NCBI RefSeq assembly: GCF_036320965.1
Contig: NC_092286.1
Location: 25,758,977 to 25,822,976, forward strand
DNA: 64,000 bases
Source: Panulirus ornatus
Taxonomy: Eukaryota > Arthropoda > Malacostraca > Decapoda > Palinuridae
Direction of reading: 5' to 3'
Position 1 is the stretch's first letter. The number at the start of each line of letters is the position of its first letter. The translations under genes and the position numbers were made by a program. Positions 48,690 to 59,770 of the stretch are shown piece after piece. The notes under the pieces are model-generated. The model did no database searches and was not told where the DNA came from. It saw only the letters and a program-made list of their open reading frames with translations.

Positions 48690-48838
48690 CGTACGCCCGG
48701 TGTGTGTGTGTGTGTTATCGTAAGCCCGGTGTGTGTGTGTTATCGTACGCCCGGTGTGTGTGTTATCGTGCGTCCGGTGTGTGTGTGTGTGTGTGTGTGT
48801 GTGTAAGTTATCGTACGTGGAGGACTGTTATCGTGCAA
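47356..48838. repeat. Composite minisatellite: TTATCGTACGCCCGG alternating with (GT)n
   Basis: More than 40 copies of a fixed block, TTATCGTACGCCCGG, are separated by (TG)n runs of about 8 to 44 bp. The block contains the palindrome CGTACG. Long and short GT runs alternate in recurring patterns, implying duplication of multi-unit blocks. The last copies degrade (TATCGTGCGTCCGG, TATCGTACGTGG, TATCGTGC). Cys/Val-rich frames of 450-510 codons are artefacts. Confidence 0.97.
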
Positions 48839-49138
48839 CACACCCGCGCCTGACTGTACCCAGGGGAGGCTGGGCTGCCAGGTACCACCAGACCAGAAAT
48901 ATATCGCACTTTATTATTTCTCGCTACAAAGGAAGGATAAGTGGTCATACTTCAGCCCAGGGATAATGTACCCAACATTACCGAAGGTTATAATTTTTGT
49001 GTTGTAGTTGTAATGGAGAGATACAAGTTGTAAAAGGAAAAGTTGTTATATTTTCTGGACAACCATCGTACCTCTGGAGTCGTCTTACTGTAACCCACAA
49101 GTTGATGTACCACGACTGGTTATGTCTTGCCCACGTCA
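48839..49138. other. Unique spacer
   Basis: About 300 bp with no gene or known element. AGGTACCACCAGACC occurs near 48,878. Confidence 0.5.
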
Positions 49139-50942
49139 CCAGGTTATAACAACATTATGGGTTGTGTCTGGCCTCCACAACTGGTTATAACAACATTACG
49201 GGTTGTGTCTGGCCTCCACAACTGGTTATAACAACATTATGGGTTGTGTCTGGCCTCCACAACTGGTTATAACATTATGGGTTGTGTCTGGCCTCCACAA
49301 CTGGTTATAACAACATTATGGGTTGTGTCTGGCCTCCACAACTGGTTATAACAACATTATGGGTTGTGTCTGGCCTCCACAACAGGTTATAACAACATTA
49401 TGGGTTGTGTCTGGCCTCCACAACTGGTTATAACAACATTATGGGTTGTGTCTGGCCTCCACAACTGGTTATAACAACATTATGGGTTGTGTCTGGCCTC
49501 CACAACTGGTTATAACAACATTATGGGTTGTGTCTGGCCTCCACAACTGGTTATAACAACATTATGGGTTGTGTCTGGCCTCCACAGCAGGTTATAACAA
49601 CATTATGGGTTGTGTCTGGCCTCCACAACTAGTTATAACAACATTATGGGTTGTGTCTGGCCTCCACAACTGGTTATAACAACATTATGGGTTGTGTCTG
49701 GCCTCCACAACTGGTTATAACAACATTATGGGTTGTGTCTGGCCTCCACAACTGGTTATAACAACATTATGGGTTGTGTCTGGCCTCCACAACAGGTTAT
49801 AACAACATTATGGGTTGTGTCTGGCCTCCACAACTGGTTATAACAACATTATGGGTTGTGTCTGGCCTCCACAACAGGTTATAACAACATTATGGGTTGT
49901 GTCTGGCCTCCACAACAGGTTATAACAACATTATGGGTTGTGTCTGGCCTCCACAACAGGTTATAACAACATTATGGGTTGTGTCTGGCCTCCACAACTG
50001 GTTATAACAACATTATGGGTTGTGTCTGGCCTCCACAACTGGTTATAACAACATTATGGGTTGTGTCTGGCCTCCACAACTGGTTATAACAACATTATGG
50101 GTTGTGTCTGGCCTCCACAACAGGTTATAACAACATTATGGGTTGTGTCTGGCCTCCACAACTGGTTATAACAACATTATGGGTTGTGTCTGGCCTCCAC
50201 AACTGGTTATAACAACATTATGGGTTGTGTCTGGCCTCCACAACTGGTTATAACAACATTATGGGTTGTGTCTGGCCTCCACAACTGGTTATAACAACAT
50301 TATGGGTTGTGTCTGGCCTCCACAACTGGTTATAACAACATTATGGGTTGTGTCTGGCCTCCACAACTGGTTATAACAACATTATGGGTTGTGTCTGGCC
50401 TCCACAACAGGTTATAACAACATTATGGGTTGTGTCTGGCCTCCACAACTGGTTATAACAACATTATGGGTTGTGTCTGGCCTCCACAACTGGTTATAAC
50501 AACATTATGGGTTGTGTCTGGCCTCCACAACTGGTTATAACAACATTATGGGTTGTGTCTGGCCTCCACAACTGGTTATAACAACATTATGGGTTGTGTC
50601 TGGCCTCCACAACTGGTTATAACAACATTATGGGTTGTGTCTGGCCTCCACAACTGGTTATAACAACATTATGGGTTGTGTCTGGCCTCCACAACTGGTT
50701 ATAACAACATTATGGGTTGTGTCTGGCCTCCACAACTGGTTTATAACAACATTATGGGTTGTGTCTGGCCTCCACAACTGGTTATAACAACATTATGGGT
50801 TGTGTCTGGCCTCCACAACTGGTTATAACAACATTATGGGTTGTGTCTGGCCTCCACAACTGGTTATAACAACATTATGGGTTGTGTCTGGCCTCCACAA
50901 CTGGTTATAACAACATTATGGGTTGTGTCTGGCCTCCATAAC
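49139..50942. repeat. 41-bp minisatellite
   Basis: About 44 units with core ACTGGTTATAACAACATTAT, then GGGTTGTGTCTGGCCTCCACA. Units are very homogeneous; the main variant is ACAGG for ACTGG. The ACTGGTTATAACAAC core also forms the 24-bp array at 58,451. Confidence 0.97.
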
Positions 50943-51039
50943 TGTTGTAATGCAGGTTATGGTAAGGTACTCGATTACAACCAGTTGTAGTCCAGGTTAT
51001 TACTGAACTACCAGTTGTGCCTGCCATACAACTGAGCCT

Positions 51040-51040
<1 letters not shown>

Positions 51041-51122
<82 letters not shown>
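51041..51122. repeat. (TA)n microsatellite
   Basis: A pure TA run of about 82 bp. Confidence 0.97.
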
Positions 51123-51128
<6 letters not shown>

Positions 51129-51169
51129 TCTCCTGTGTTAATGGCTATTTAACAACCTAATGAGATTAG

Positions 51170-51220
51170 GACAGCATTACGTCACAACGTAATAGGCCAT
51201 TGCGACGCTCATTGGCCAAT

Positions 51221-51288
<68 letters not shown>

Positions 51289-51507
51289 TTAACGACAATG
51301 TTAACCAATTTAACTTCCCTTTTTCCCCCCTTTAACAAAGCTGGGTAGTGAACCCCCCCCCCCGTGGGAAGAGCCTCCCTGGGGGGGGGGGGGGTGGTAA
51401 CGAAGCGAATGACGTCATACGTTGCCCGGAGCATCCCTGGTCAGGGTCACGTGACACTACATACTGTGCACACTGGCCAAGTGCACAGACCCGGCACGGA
51501 CATGGAG
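51170..51507. promoter_or_regulatory. Promoter-like spacer: CCAAT, CRE and E-box
   Basis: ATTGGCCAAT (51,211-51,220) is a perfect double CCAAT palindrome. A perfect CRE TGACGTCA lies at 51,410-51,417 and a perfect E-box palindrome GTCACGTGAC at 51,446-51,455. A (GA)n tract (51,222-51,284) and C and G runs (about 51,352-51,363 and 51,380-51,394) lie between, which are common in arthropod open promoters. No gene starts here that I can show. Confidence 0.4.
51222..51284. repeat. (GA)n microsatellite
   Basis: A pure GA run of about 62 bp directly after the CCAAT palindrome. Confidence 0.97.
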
Positions 51508-52708
51508 GCCCTTGTGCACGACGGTACGACCCTTGTGCACGATGGTACGACCCTTGTGCACGATGGTACGACCATTGAACACGACGGCACGACCCTTGTG
51601 CACGATGGTACGACCATTGAACACGACGGCACGACCCTTGTGCACGATGGTACGACCCTTGTGCACGACGGTACGACCCTTGTGCACGACGGTACGACCC
51701 TTGTGCACGATGGTACGACCATTGAACACGACGACACGACCCTTGTGCACGACGGTACGACCCTTGTGCACGATGGTACGACCCTTGTGCACGATGGTAC
51801 GACCCTTGTGCACGATGGTACGACCCTTGGGCACGACGGTATGACCCTTGTGCACGACGGTGTACGACCCTAGTGAACACGACGGTACGACCCTTGTGAA
51901 CTCGACGGTACGACCCTTGTGCACAACGGTACGACCCTTGTGCACGACGGTACGACCCTTGTGCACGACGGCACGACCCTTGACCACGACGGTACGACCC
52001 TTGACCACGACGGTACGACCCTTGATCACGACGGTACGACCATTGACCACGACGGTACGACCCTTGATCGCGACGGTACGACCATTGACCACGACGGTAC
52101 GACCCTTGATCACGACGGCACGACTCTTGTGCACGACCCTTATGCACGACGGTACGACCCTTGACCACGACGGTACAACCCTTGAACACGACGGTACGAC
52201 CCTTGACCACGACGGTCCGACCCTTGTGCACGACGATACGACCCTTGTGCACGGCGGTACGACCCTTGTGCACGACGATACGACCCTTGTGCACGGCGGT
52301 ACGACCCTTGTGCACGGCGGTACGACCCTTGTGCACGACGATACGACCCTTGTGCACGACGGTACGACCCTTGTGCACGACGATACGACCCTTGTGCACG
52401 GCGGTACGACCCTTGTGCACGACGGTACGACCCTTGAGCACGACGATACGACCCTTGAACACGACGGTACGACCCTTGAACACGACGGTACGACCCTTGA
52501 GCACGACGATACGCCCCTTGAGCACGACGATACGACCCTAGTGAGCATGACGGTACGACCCTTGATCACGACGGTACGACCATTGAACACGACGGTACAA
52601 CCCTTGACCACGACGGTACGACCCTTGAGCACGACGATACGACCCTTGAGCACGACGATACGACCCTTGAACACGACGGTACGACCCTTGTGCACGACGG
52701 TACGACCC

Positions 52709-52711
<3 letters not shown>
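51508..52711 (-). repeat. CGTAC-family 21-bp minisatellite, GTGCAC-rich, minus orientation
   Basis: About 57 units. In the plus-strand reading the core is CTTGTGCACGACGGTACGAC. The GTGCAC subtype (also at 23,327) dominates both ends, with GACCACGACGG and GAACACGACGG subtypes in the middle and end. It runs directly into (GT)n at 52,710. Multiple frames of 300-430 codons are open on both strands and are rejected as genes. Confidence 0.97.
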
Positions 52712-52742
<31 letters not shown>

Positions 52743-52843
52743 CACCCACAATGCTCTCTCGCTGGCTCGCGTGTTGAAGTCATCATCATACAGCCAGGGT
52801 TCGAATACGATGGTTGATGACTGGTAAATGTGCAGCCACACGC

Positions 52844-53964
52844 GAGTGGGTGTACACGGTACACACGGACAAGTGGGTGTACACGGTACACACGGACCAG
52901 TGGGTGTACACGGTACACACGGACCAGTGGGTGTACACGGTACACACGGACCAGTGGGTGTACACGGTACACACGGACCAGTGGGTGTACACGGTACACA
53001 CGGACCAGTGGGTGTACACGGACCAGTGGGTGTACACGGTACACACGGACCAGTGGGTGTACACGGTACACACGGACCAGTGGGTATACACGGTACACAC
53101 GGACCAGTGGGTGTACACGGTACACACGGACCAGTGGGTGTACACGGTACACACGGACCAGTGGGTATACACGGTACACACGGACCAGTGGGTGTACACG
53201 GTACACACGGACCAGTGGGTGTACACGGTACACACGGACCAGTGGGTGTACACGGTACACACGAACCCGTGGGTGTACACGGTACACATGGACCAGTGGG
53301 TGTACACGGTACACACGGACCAGTGGGTGTACACGGTACACACGGATCAGTGGGTGTACACGGTACACACGGACCAGTGGGTGTACACGGTACACACGGA
53401 CCAGTGGGTGTACACGGTACACACGGACCAGTGGGCGTACACGGTACACACGGACCAGTGGGCGTACACGGTACACACGGACCAGTGGGTGTACACGGAC
53501 ACCAGTGGGTGTACACGGTACACACGGACCAGTGGGTGTACACGGTACACACGGACCAGTGGGTGCACACGGACCAGTGGGTGCACACGGAACACACGGA
53601 CCAGTGGGTGTACACGGTACACACGGACAAGTGGGTGTACACGGTACACACGGACCAGTGGGTGTACACATTACACACGGACCAGTGGGTGCACACGGAC
53701 CAGTGGGTGCACACGGAACACACGGACCAGTGGGTGTACACGGTACACACGGACCAGTGGGTGTACACGGTACACACGGACCAGTGGGTGTACACGGTAC
53801 ACACGGACCAGTGGGTGTACACGGTACACACGGACCAGTGGGTGTACACGGTACACACGGACCAGTGGGTGTACACGGTACACACGGACCAGTGGGTATA
53901 CACGGTACACACGGACCAGTGGGTGTACACGGTACACACGGACCAGTGGGTGTACACGGTACGA
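52844..53964. repeat. 27-bp minisatellite with hairpin core
   Basis: About 41 units with core GTGTACACGGTACACACGG followed by ACCAGTGG. GTGTAC and GTACAC are inverted arms around ACG, so each unit can fold into a hairpin, and GTGTACAC is itself palindromic. Shorter units lacking CGGTACACA occur near 53,010, 53,560 and 53,690. Three plus-strand frames of about 540 codons run through it and the following CGTAC array; all are repeat-derived. Confidence 0.97.
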
Positions 53965-53990
53965 AAAAATTACATATGTATGGTGTACAT

Positions 53991-54035
53991 ATGTGTGTGT
54001 GTGTGTGTGCGTGTGTATGTGTGTGTATGTGTGTA

Positions 54036-54083
<48 letters not shown>
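53991..54083. repeat. (GT)n microsatellite with TATG interruptions
   Basis: About 90 bp of GT with ATGT interruptions in the first half and a pure run in the second. It runs directly into the next array. Confidence 0.95.
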
Positions 54084-54085
<2 letters not shown>

Positions 54086-54420
54086 GTACCGTCGTGCTCA
54101 AGGGTCGTACCGTCGTGGTCAAGGGTCGTACCGTCGTGTTCAAGGGTCGTACCGTCGTGTTCAAGGGTCGTACCGTCGTGTTCAAGGGCCGTACCATCGT
54201 GGTCAAGGGTCGTACCGTCGTGGTCAAGGGTCGTACCGTCGTGGTCAAGGGCCGTACCGTCGTGGTCAAGGGTCGTACCGTCGTGTTCAAGGGTCGTACC
54301 GTCGTGGTCAAGGGTCGTACCGTCGTGGTCAAGGGTCGTACCGTCGTGGTCAAGGGCCGTACCGTCGTGGTCAAGGGTCGTACCGTCGTGGTCAAGGGTC
54401 GTACCGTCGTGGTCAAGGGA
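54084..54420 (+). repeat. CGTAC-family 21-bp minisatellite, plus orientation
   Basis: Sixteen units of GGTCGTACCGTCGTGGTCAA type with a few GGCCGTACC variants. It is opposite in orientation to the array at 51,508-52,711; the two flank the hairpin-unit array, each next to a (GT)n tract. Confidence 0.97.
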
Positions 54421-55150
54421 GTGAGTTTACACGGGTCGTTAACAAGTGAACTGTCCCTAACTACCCATTAACCACCCTGCGTCAGCCCCATTAAACCACA
54501 CGCTCCTCCGTCCATTAACTCATGATCGGCTAAATAGGTCACTACGCATTAATGACGTCACGGAGTAAACTATCAATTATGAGTTTTGTGAGCTTGGCGG
54601 TAAACAACATAGTTGTCTGACCTTCGTTATTAAGCATTCTGTATAGCGAGTCCAGACTGGCTGCTACGCCATTCTCGAGCAGTTACGCCCTTAACGCACT
54701 ACCATCACACCTACGCCGGCCATTACGCTTGTCCCCAGACGCTAATTAATCTATTTTGTAAACCTACAAGTCTATCTCGCTAATACTTATGACGTATGGT
54801 ATCAGACTGTTTCTGATTGGCCGAAGGGAGATGACGTATAGTATCTGGCTGTTTCTGATTGGCCGACGGGAGATGACGTAGAGGATCAGGCTGCTTCTGA
54901 TTGGCTGATGGTGGTCGTCAACGGGAGGCAACGTAAACATGGCAGCAAAACCCTGGCGGCCAGTCAGCGTGGACGGGAAGGGAGGGTCTGACGGCCACCA
55001 CCCTCGGCCAATCAGAATCTGAACAGCGTTTTGGGGCGGGTAATGATTGGTGGAGGGCTGGAGGGTGGCAGGTGGTGCTGGACTTGTAGGGAGAACCGGG
55101 AGCTACTGGTGTGATGGTAGACAACGATCAATAACTACTTCCCTCCCGTG
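54421..55150. promoter_or_regulatory. Promoter-like region with a 42-bp CRE/CCAAT triplicate
   Basis: A perfect CRE lies at 54,553-54,560. TGACGTA recurs at 54,790, 54,832 and 54,874, each followed 19-20 bp later by CTGATTGG (inverted CCAAT), a 42-bp unit with a fourth CCAAT half at 54,899. Further downstream are CCAAT (55,008-55,012), a GC box GGGGCGGG (55,033-55,040) and inverted CCAAT (55,046-55,050). An ATG in strong context (AAACATGG, 54,939) opens a 27-codon frame (MAAKPWRPVSVDGKGG...). The CRE-plus-CCAAT pairing resembles CREB/ATF and NF-Y promoters. No downstream gene is visible before the next array. Confidence 0.45.
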
Positions 55151-56356
55151 TGACCATTATGAGTCATGGCCTCTATGTGAGCATTATGAGTCATGGCTTC
55201 TATGTGAGTATTATGAGTCATGGCCTCCATGTGAGTATTGTGAGTCATGGCTTCTATGTGAGTATTATGAGTCATGGCCTCCATGTGAGTATTGTGAGTC
55301 ATGGCCTCCATGTGAGTATTATGAGTCATGGCCTCTATGTGAGTATTATGAGTCATGGCCTCCATGTGAGTATTGTGAGTCATGGCCTCCATGTGAGTAT
55401 TGTGAGTCATGGCCTCCATGTGAGTATTATGAGTCATGGCCTCCATGTGAGTATTGAGTCATGGCCTCCATGTGAGTATTATGAGTCATGGCCTCCATGT
55501 GAGTATTGTGAGTCATGGCCTCCATGTGAGTATTGTGAGTCATGGCCTCCATGTGAGTATTGTGAGTCATGGCCTCCATGTGAGTATTGTGAGTCATGGC
55601 CTCCATGTGAGTATTATGAGTCATGGCCTCCATGTGAGTATTATGAGTCATGGCCTCTATGTGAGTATTATGAGTCATGGCCTCCATGTGAGTATTATGA
55701 GTCATGGCCTCCATGTGAGTATTGTGAGTCATGGCCTCCATGTGAGTATTGTGAGTCATGGCCTCCATGTGAGTATTATGAGTCATGGCCTCCATGTGAG
55801 TATTGTGAGTCATGGCCTCCATGTGAGTATTATGAGTCATGGCCTCCATCTGAGTATTATGAGTCATGGCCTCCATCTGAGTATTATGAGTCAAGGCCTC
55901 CATGTGAGTATTATGAGTCATGGCCTCCACGTGAGTATTATGAGTCGGCCTCCATGTTAGTATTGTGAGTCGTCCTCCATGTGAGCAGTATGAGTCATGG
56001 CCTCCATGTGAGCATTATGAGTCATGGCCTCCATGTGAGTATTATGAGTCATGGCCCCCATGTGATTATTATGAGTCGGCCTCCATGTGAGCAGTATGAG
56101 TCATGGCCTCTATGTGCGCATTGAGTCATGGCCTCCATGTGAGCATTATGAGTCATGGCCTCTATGAGAGTATTATGAGTCATGGCCTTCATGTGAGTAT
56201 TATGAGTCATGGCCTCCATGTGAGCATTATGAGTCATGGCCTCCATGTGAGTATTATGAGTCATGGCCTCCATGTGAGCATTATGAGTCATGGCCTCCAT
56301 GTGAGTATTATGAGTCATGGCCTCCATGTGAGCATTATGAGTCATGGCCTCCATGA
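55151..56356. repeat. 27-bp minisatellite carrying an AP-1 site in each unit
   Basis: About 44 units with core ATTATGAGTCATGGCCTCC. Nearly every unit includes ATGAGTCAT or GTGAGTCAT, which contain TGAGTCA, the consensus AP-1 (Fos/Jun) site. Variation is mainly GTATTATG/GTATTGTG/GCATTATG. Frames of up to 272 codons are repeat artefacts. Confidence 0.97.
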
Positions 56357-56387
56357 CAGTCCCGGCATGGATAATGCGAAAATGTAC

Positions 56388-57887
56388 TCAGTGGTGGTAC
56401 TCAAGGGGTTAAGTGGTGGTACACAAGGGGTTAAGTGGCGGTACACAAGGGGTTAAGTGGCGGTACACAAGGGGTTAAGTGATGGCACTCAAGGGTTAAG
56501 TGGTGGTACACAAGGGGTTAAGTGGCGGTACACAAGGGGTTAAGTGATGGCACTCAAGGGTTAAGTGGTGGTACACAAGGGGTTAAGTGGCGGTACACAA
56601 GGGGTTAAGTGATGGCACTCAAGGGTTAAGTGGTGGTACACAAGGGGTTAAGTGGCGGTACACAAGGGGTTAAGTGATGGCACTCAAGGGTTAAGTGGTG
56701 GTACACAAGGGGTTAAGTGGCGGTACACAAGGGGTTAAGTGGTGGTACACAAGGGGTTAAGTGGCGGTACACAAGGGGTTAAGTGATGGCACTCAAGGGT
56801 TAAGTGGTGGTACACAAGGGGTTAAGTGGCGGTACACAAGGGGTTAAGTGGTGGTACACAAGGGGTTAAGTGGCGGTACACAAGGGGTTAAGTGATGGCA
56901 CTCAAGGGTTAAGTGGTGGTACACAAGGGGTTAAGTGGCGGTACACAAGGGGTTAAGTGGTGGTACACAAGGGGTTAAGTGGCGGTACACAAGGGGTTAA
57001 GTGATGGCACTCAAGGGTTAAGTGGTGGTACACAAGGGGTTAAGTGGTGGTACACAAGGGGTTAAGTGGTGGTACACAAGGGGTTAAGTGGCGGTACACA
57101 AGGGGTTAAGTGGTGGTACACAAGGGGTTAAGTGGCGGTACACAAGGGGTTAAGTGATGGCACTCAAGGGTTAAGTGGTGGTACACAAGGGGTTAAGTGG
57201 TGGTACACAAGGGGTTAAGTGGTGGTACACAAGGGGTTAAGTGGTGGTACACAAGGGGTTAAGTGGTGGTACACAAGGGGTTAAGTGGTGGTACACAAGG
57301 GGTTAAGTGGTGGTACACAAGGGTTAAGTGGTGGTACACAAGGGGTTAAGTGGTGGTACACAAGGGGTTAAGTGGTGGTACACAAGGGTTAAGTGCTGGC
57401 ACTCAAGAGGTTAAGTAGTGGACACACAGGGGTTAAGTGGTGGTACACAAGGGGTTAAGTGGTGGTACACAAGGGGTTAAGTGGTGGTACACAAGGGGTT
57501 AAGTGATGGCACTCAAGGGTTAAGTAGTGGCACTCAGGGGTTAAGTGGTGGTACACAAGGGGTTAAGTGATGGCACTCAAGGGTTAAGTAGTGGCACTCA
57601 GGGGTTAAGTGGTGGTACACAAGGGGTTAAGTGATGGCTACTCAGGGGTTAAGTGGTTGCACTCAGAGGTTAAGTGGTTGCACTCAGGGGTTAAGTGGTT
57701 GCACTCAGGGTTAAGTGGTTGCACTCAGGGGTTAAGTGGTTGCACTCAGGGGTTAAGTGGTTGCACTCAGGGGTTAAGTGGTTGCACTCAGGGGTTAAGT
57801 GGTTGCACTCAGAGGTTAAGTGGTTGCACTCAGGGGTTAAGTGGTTGCACTCAGGGGTTAAGTGGTTGCACTCAGGGGTTAAGTAGT
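56388..57887. repeat. 21/22-bp minisatellite with three-unit higher-order repeat
   Basis: Units share GGGGTTAAGTGG and differ after it: TGGTACACAA, CGGTACACAA (22 bp) and ATGGCACTCAA (21 bp). In 56,440-57,200 these three types recur in a fixed order as a block of about 65 bp, sometimes extended. From 57,645 a TTGCACTCA type takes over. The plus strand is G-rich with repeated GGGG and GG tracts. Confidence 0.96.
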
Positions 57888-58023
57888 GTATAAATGTTGT
57901 AGTTTCTAAAGAACAATAAATGGTGAGTCAGGTGTGTGACCTCATGACTGTGGCCACTTGTGATCATTATACTGGAACATGTATTATACATGACATGACA
58001 CGCACACACACACACGCACACAC
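57888..58023. other. Short spacer
   Basis: Unique DNA with a short CA run near 57,998-58,022 at the LINE boundary. Confidence 0.6.
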
Positions 58024-58191
58024 CGGTGGCAACGAGAATGGATGAAGGCAGCAAGTATGAATATGTACATGTGTATATATGTATATGTGCGTGTATGGGC
58101 GTTTATGTATATCCATGTGTACGTGGGTGGGTTGGGCCATGCCTACATGTTTCATTGCGCTACCTCGCTAACGCGGGAGACAGCGATTAAG

Positions 58192-58200
<9 letters not shown>
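58024..58200 (+). mobile_element. LINE 3' tail fragment
   Basis: The plus strand matches the last ~180 bp of the LINE 3' UTR (compare 19,730-19,955): GGTGGCAACGAGAATGGATG, the TATG-rich section, GTGGGTTGGGCCAT and GCGCTACCTCGCTAACGCGG, then an A/T-rich end running into (TA)n. Confidence 0.8.

Positions 58201-58270
<70 letters not shown>
58197..58270. repeat. (TA)n microsatellite
   Basis: A TA run of about 74 bp at the LINE 3' end, as at other element ends in the window. Confidence 0.97.
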
Positions 58271-58273
<3 letters not shown>

Positions 58274-58450
58274 CTACGTATTTAGAAGATTTGTATGATA
58301 ATTGTTCTTTGTGTATAAGTTTACATAAGGTAACCTTTTCTGTGATCAATATATACAATATATATATCATACTATATTATATACATTATATATGAATGTA
58401 TATGTTAAATGATGGTCAGGGCATAAATGGGTTTATTGCATAAATGTTCA

Positions 58451-59531
58451 GCCCATCACTGGTTATAACAACCCATCCATCACTGGTTATAACAACCCAC
58501 CCATCACTGGTCATAACAACCCACCCATCACTGGTTATAACAACCCACCCATCACTGGTTATAACAACCCACCCATCACTGGTTATAACAACCCACCCAT
58601 CACTGGTTATAACAACCCATCCATCACTGGTTATAACAACCCATCCATCACTGGTTATAACAACCCACCCATCACTGGTTATAACAACCCACCCATCACT
58701 GGTTATAACAACCCATCCATCACTGGTTATAACAACCCATCCATCACTGGTTATAACAACCCACCCATCACTGGTTATAACAACCCACCCATCACTGGTT
58801 ATAACAACCCATCCATCACTGGTTATAACAACCCATCCATCACTGGTTATAACAACCCACCCATCACTGGTTATAACAACCCACCCATCACTGGTTATAA
58901 CAACCCATCCATCACTGGTTATAACAACCCACCCATCACTGGTTATAACAACCCACCCATCACTGGTTATAACAACCCATCCATCACTGGTTATAACAAC
59001 CCACCCATCACTGGTCATAACAACCCACCCATCACTGGTTATAACAACCCACCCATCACTGGTCATAACAACCCACCCATCACTGGTTATAACAACCCAC
59101 CCATCACTGGTCATAACAACCCATCCATCACTGGTTATAACAACCCACCCATCACTGGTTATAACAACCCACCCATCACTGGTTATAACAACCCATCCAT
59201 CACTGGTTATAACAACCCACCCATCACTGGTCATAACAACCCACCCATCACTGGTTATAACAACCCACCCATCACTGGTCATAACAACCCACCCATCACT
59301 GGTTATAACAACCCACCCATCACTGGTCATAACAACCCACCCATCACTGGTTATAACAACCCACCCATCACTGGTTATAACAACCCATCCATCACTGGTT
59401 ATAACAACCCACCCATCACTGGTTATAACAACCCACCCATCACTGGTCATAACAACCCACCCATCACTGGTTATAACAACCCATCCATCACTGGTTATAA
59501 CAACCCATCCATCACTGGTTATAACAACCCA
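58451..59531. repeat. 24-bp minisatellite
   Basis: Forty-five units, uniformly 24 bp, with core CATCACTGGTTATAACAACC. Variation is limited to CCACCC/CCATCC and GGTTAT/GGTCAT. It shares ACTGGTTATAACAAC with the 41-bp array. Plus and minus frames of about 345-365 codons are open and purely repetitive. Confidence 0.97.
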
Positions 59532-59770
59532 GTCAGGCTAGGTATATACCGCAGCTTGGACCACAACCAGTGGCATGGCCACGCTGGTCTAACCACAACC
59601 CACGCGGGAAAAACTGGACGAAAACGGGAAGCGTTTGGGCGTCAGCCTTGTCCGGAGGCGGCCATGCGTGCACAACTCACATCCGTCGACCTTGATGGCG
59701 AGCAGCTGAACCCATCCTCGAGGACGACACATTAACTTGGAGTACGACCTATTACCACCCTACACTGAGT
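59532..59770. other. Short spacer
   Basis: About 240 bp of unique, moderately GC-rich sequence with no supported feature. Confidence 0.5.
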
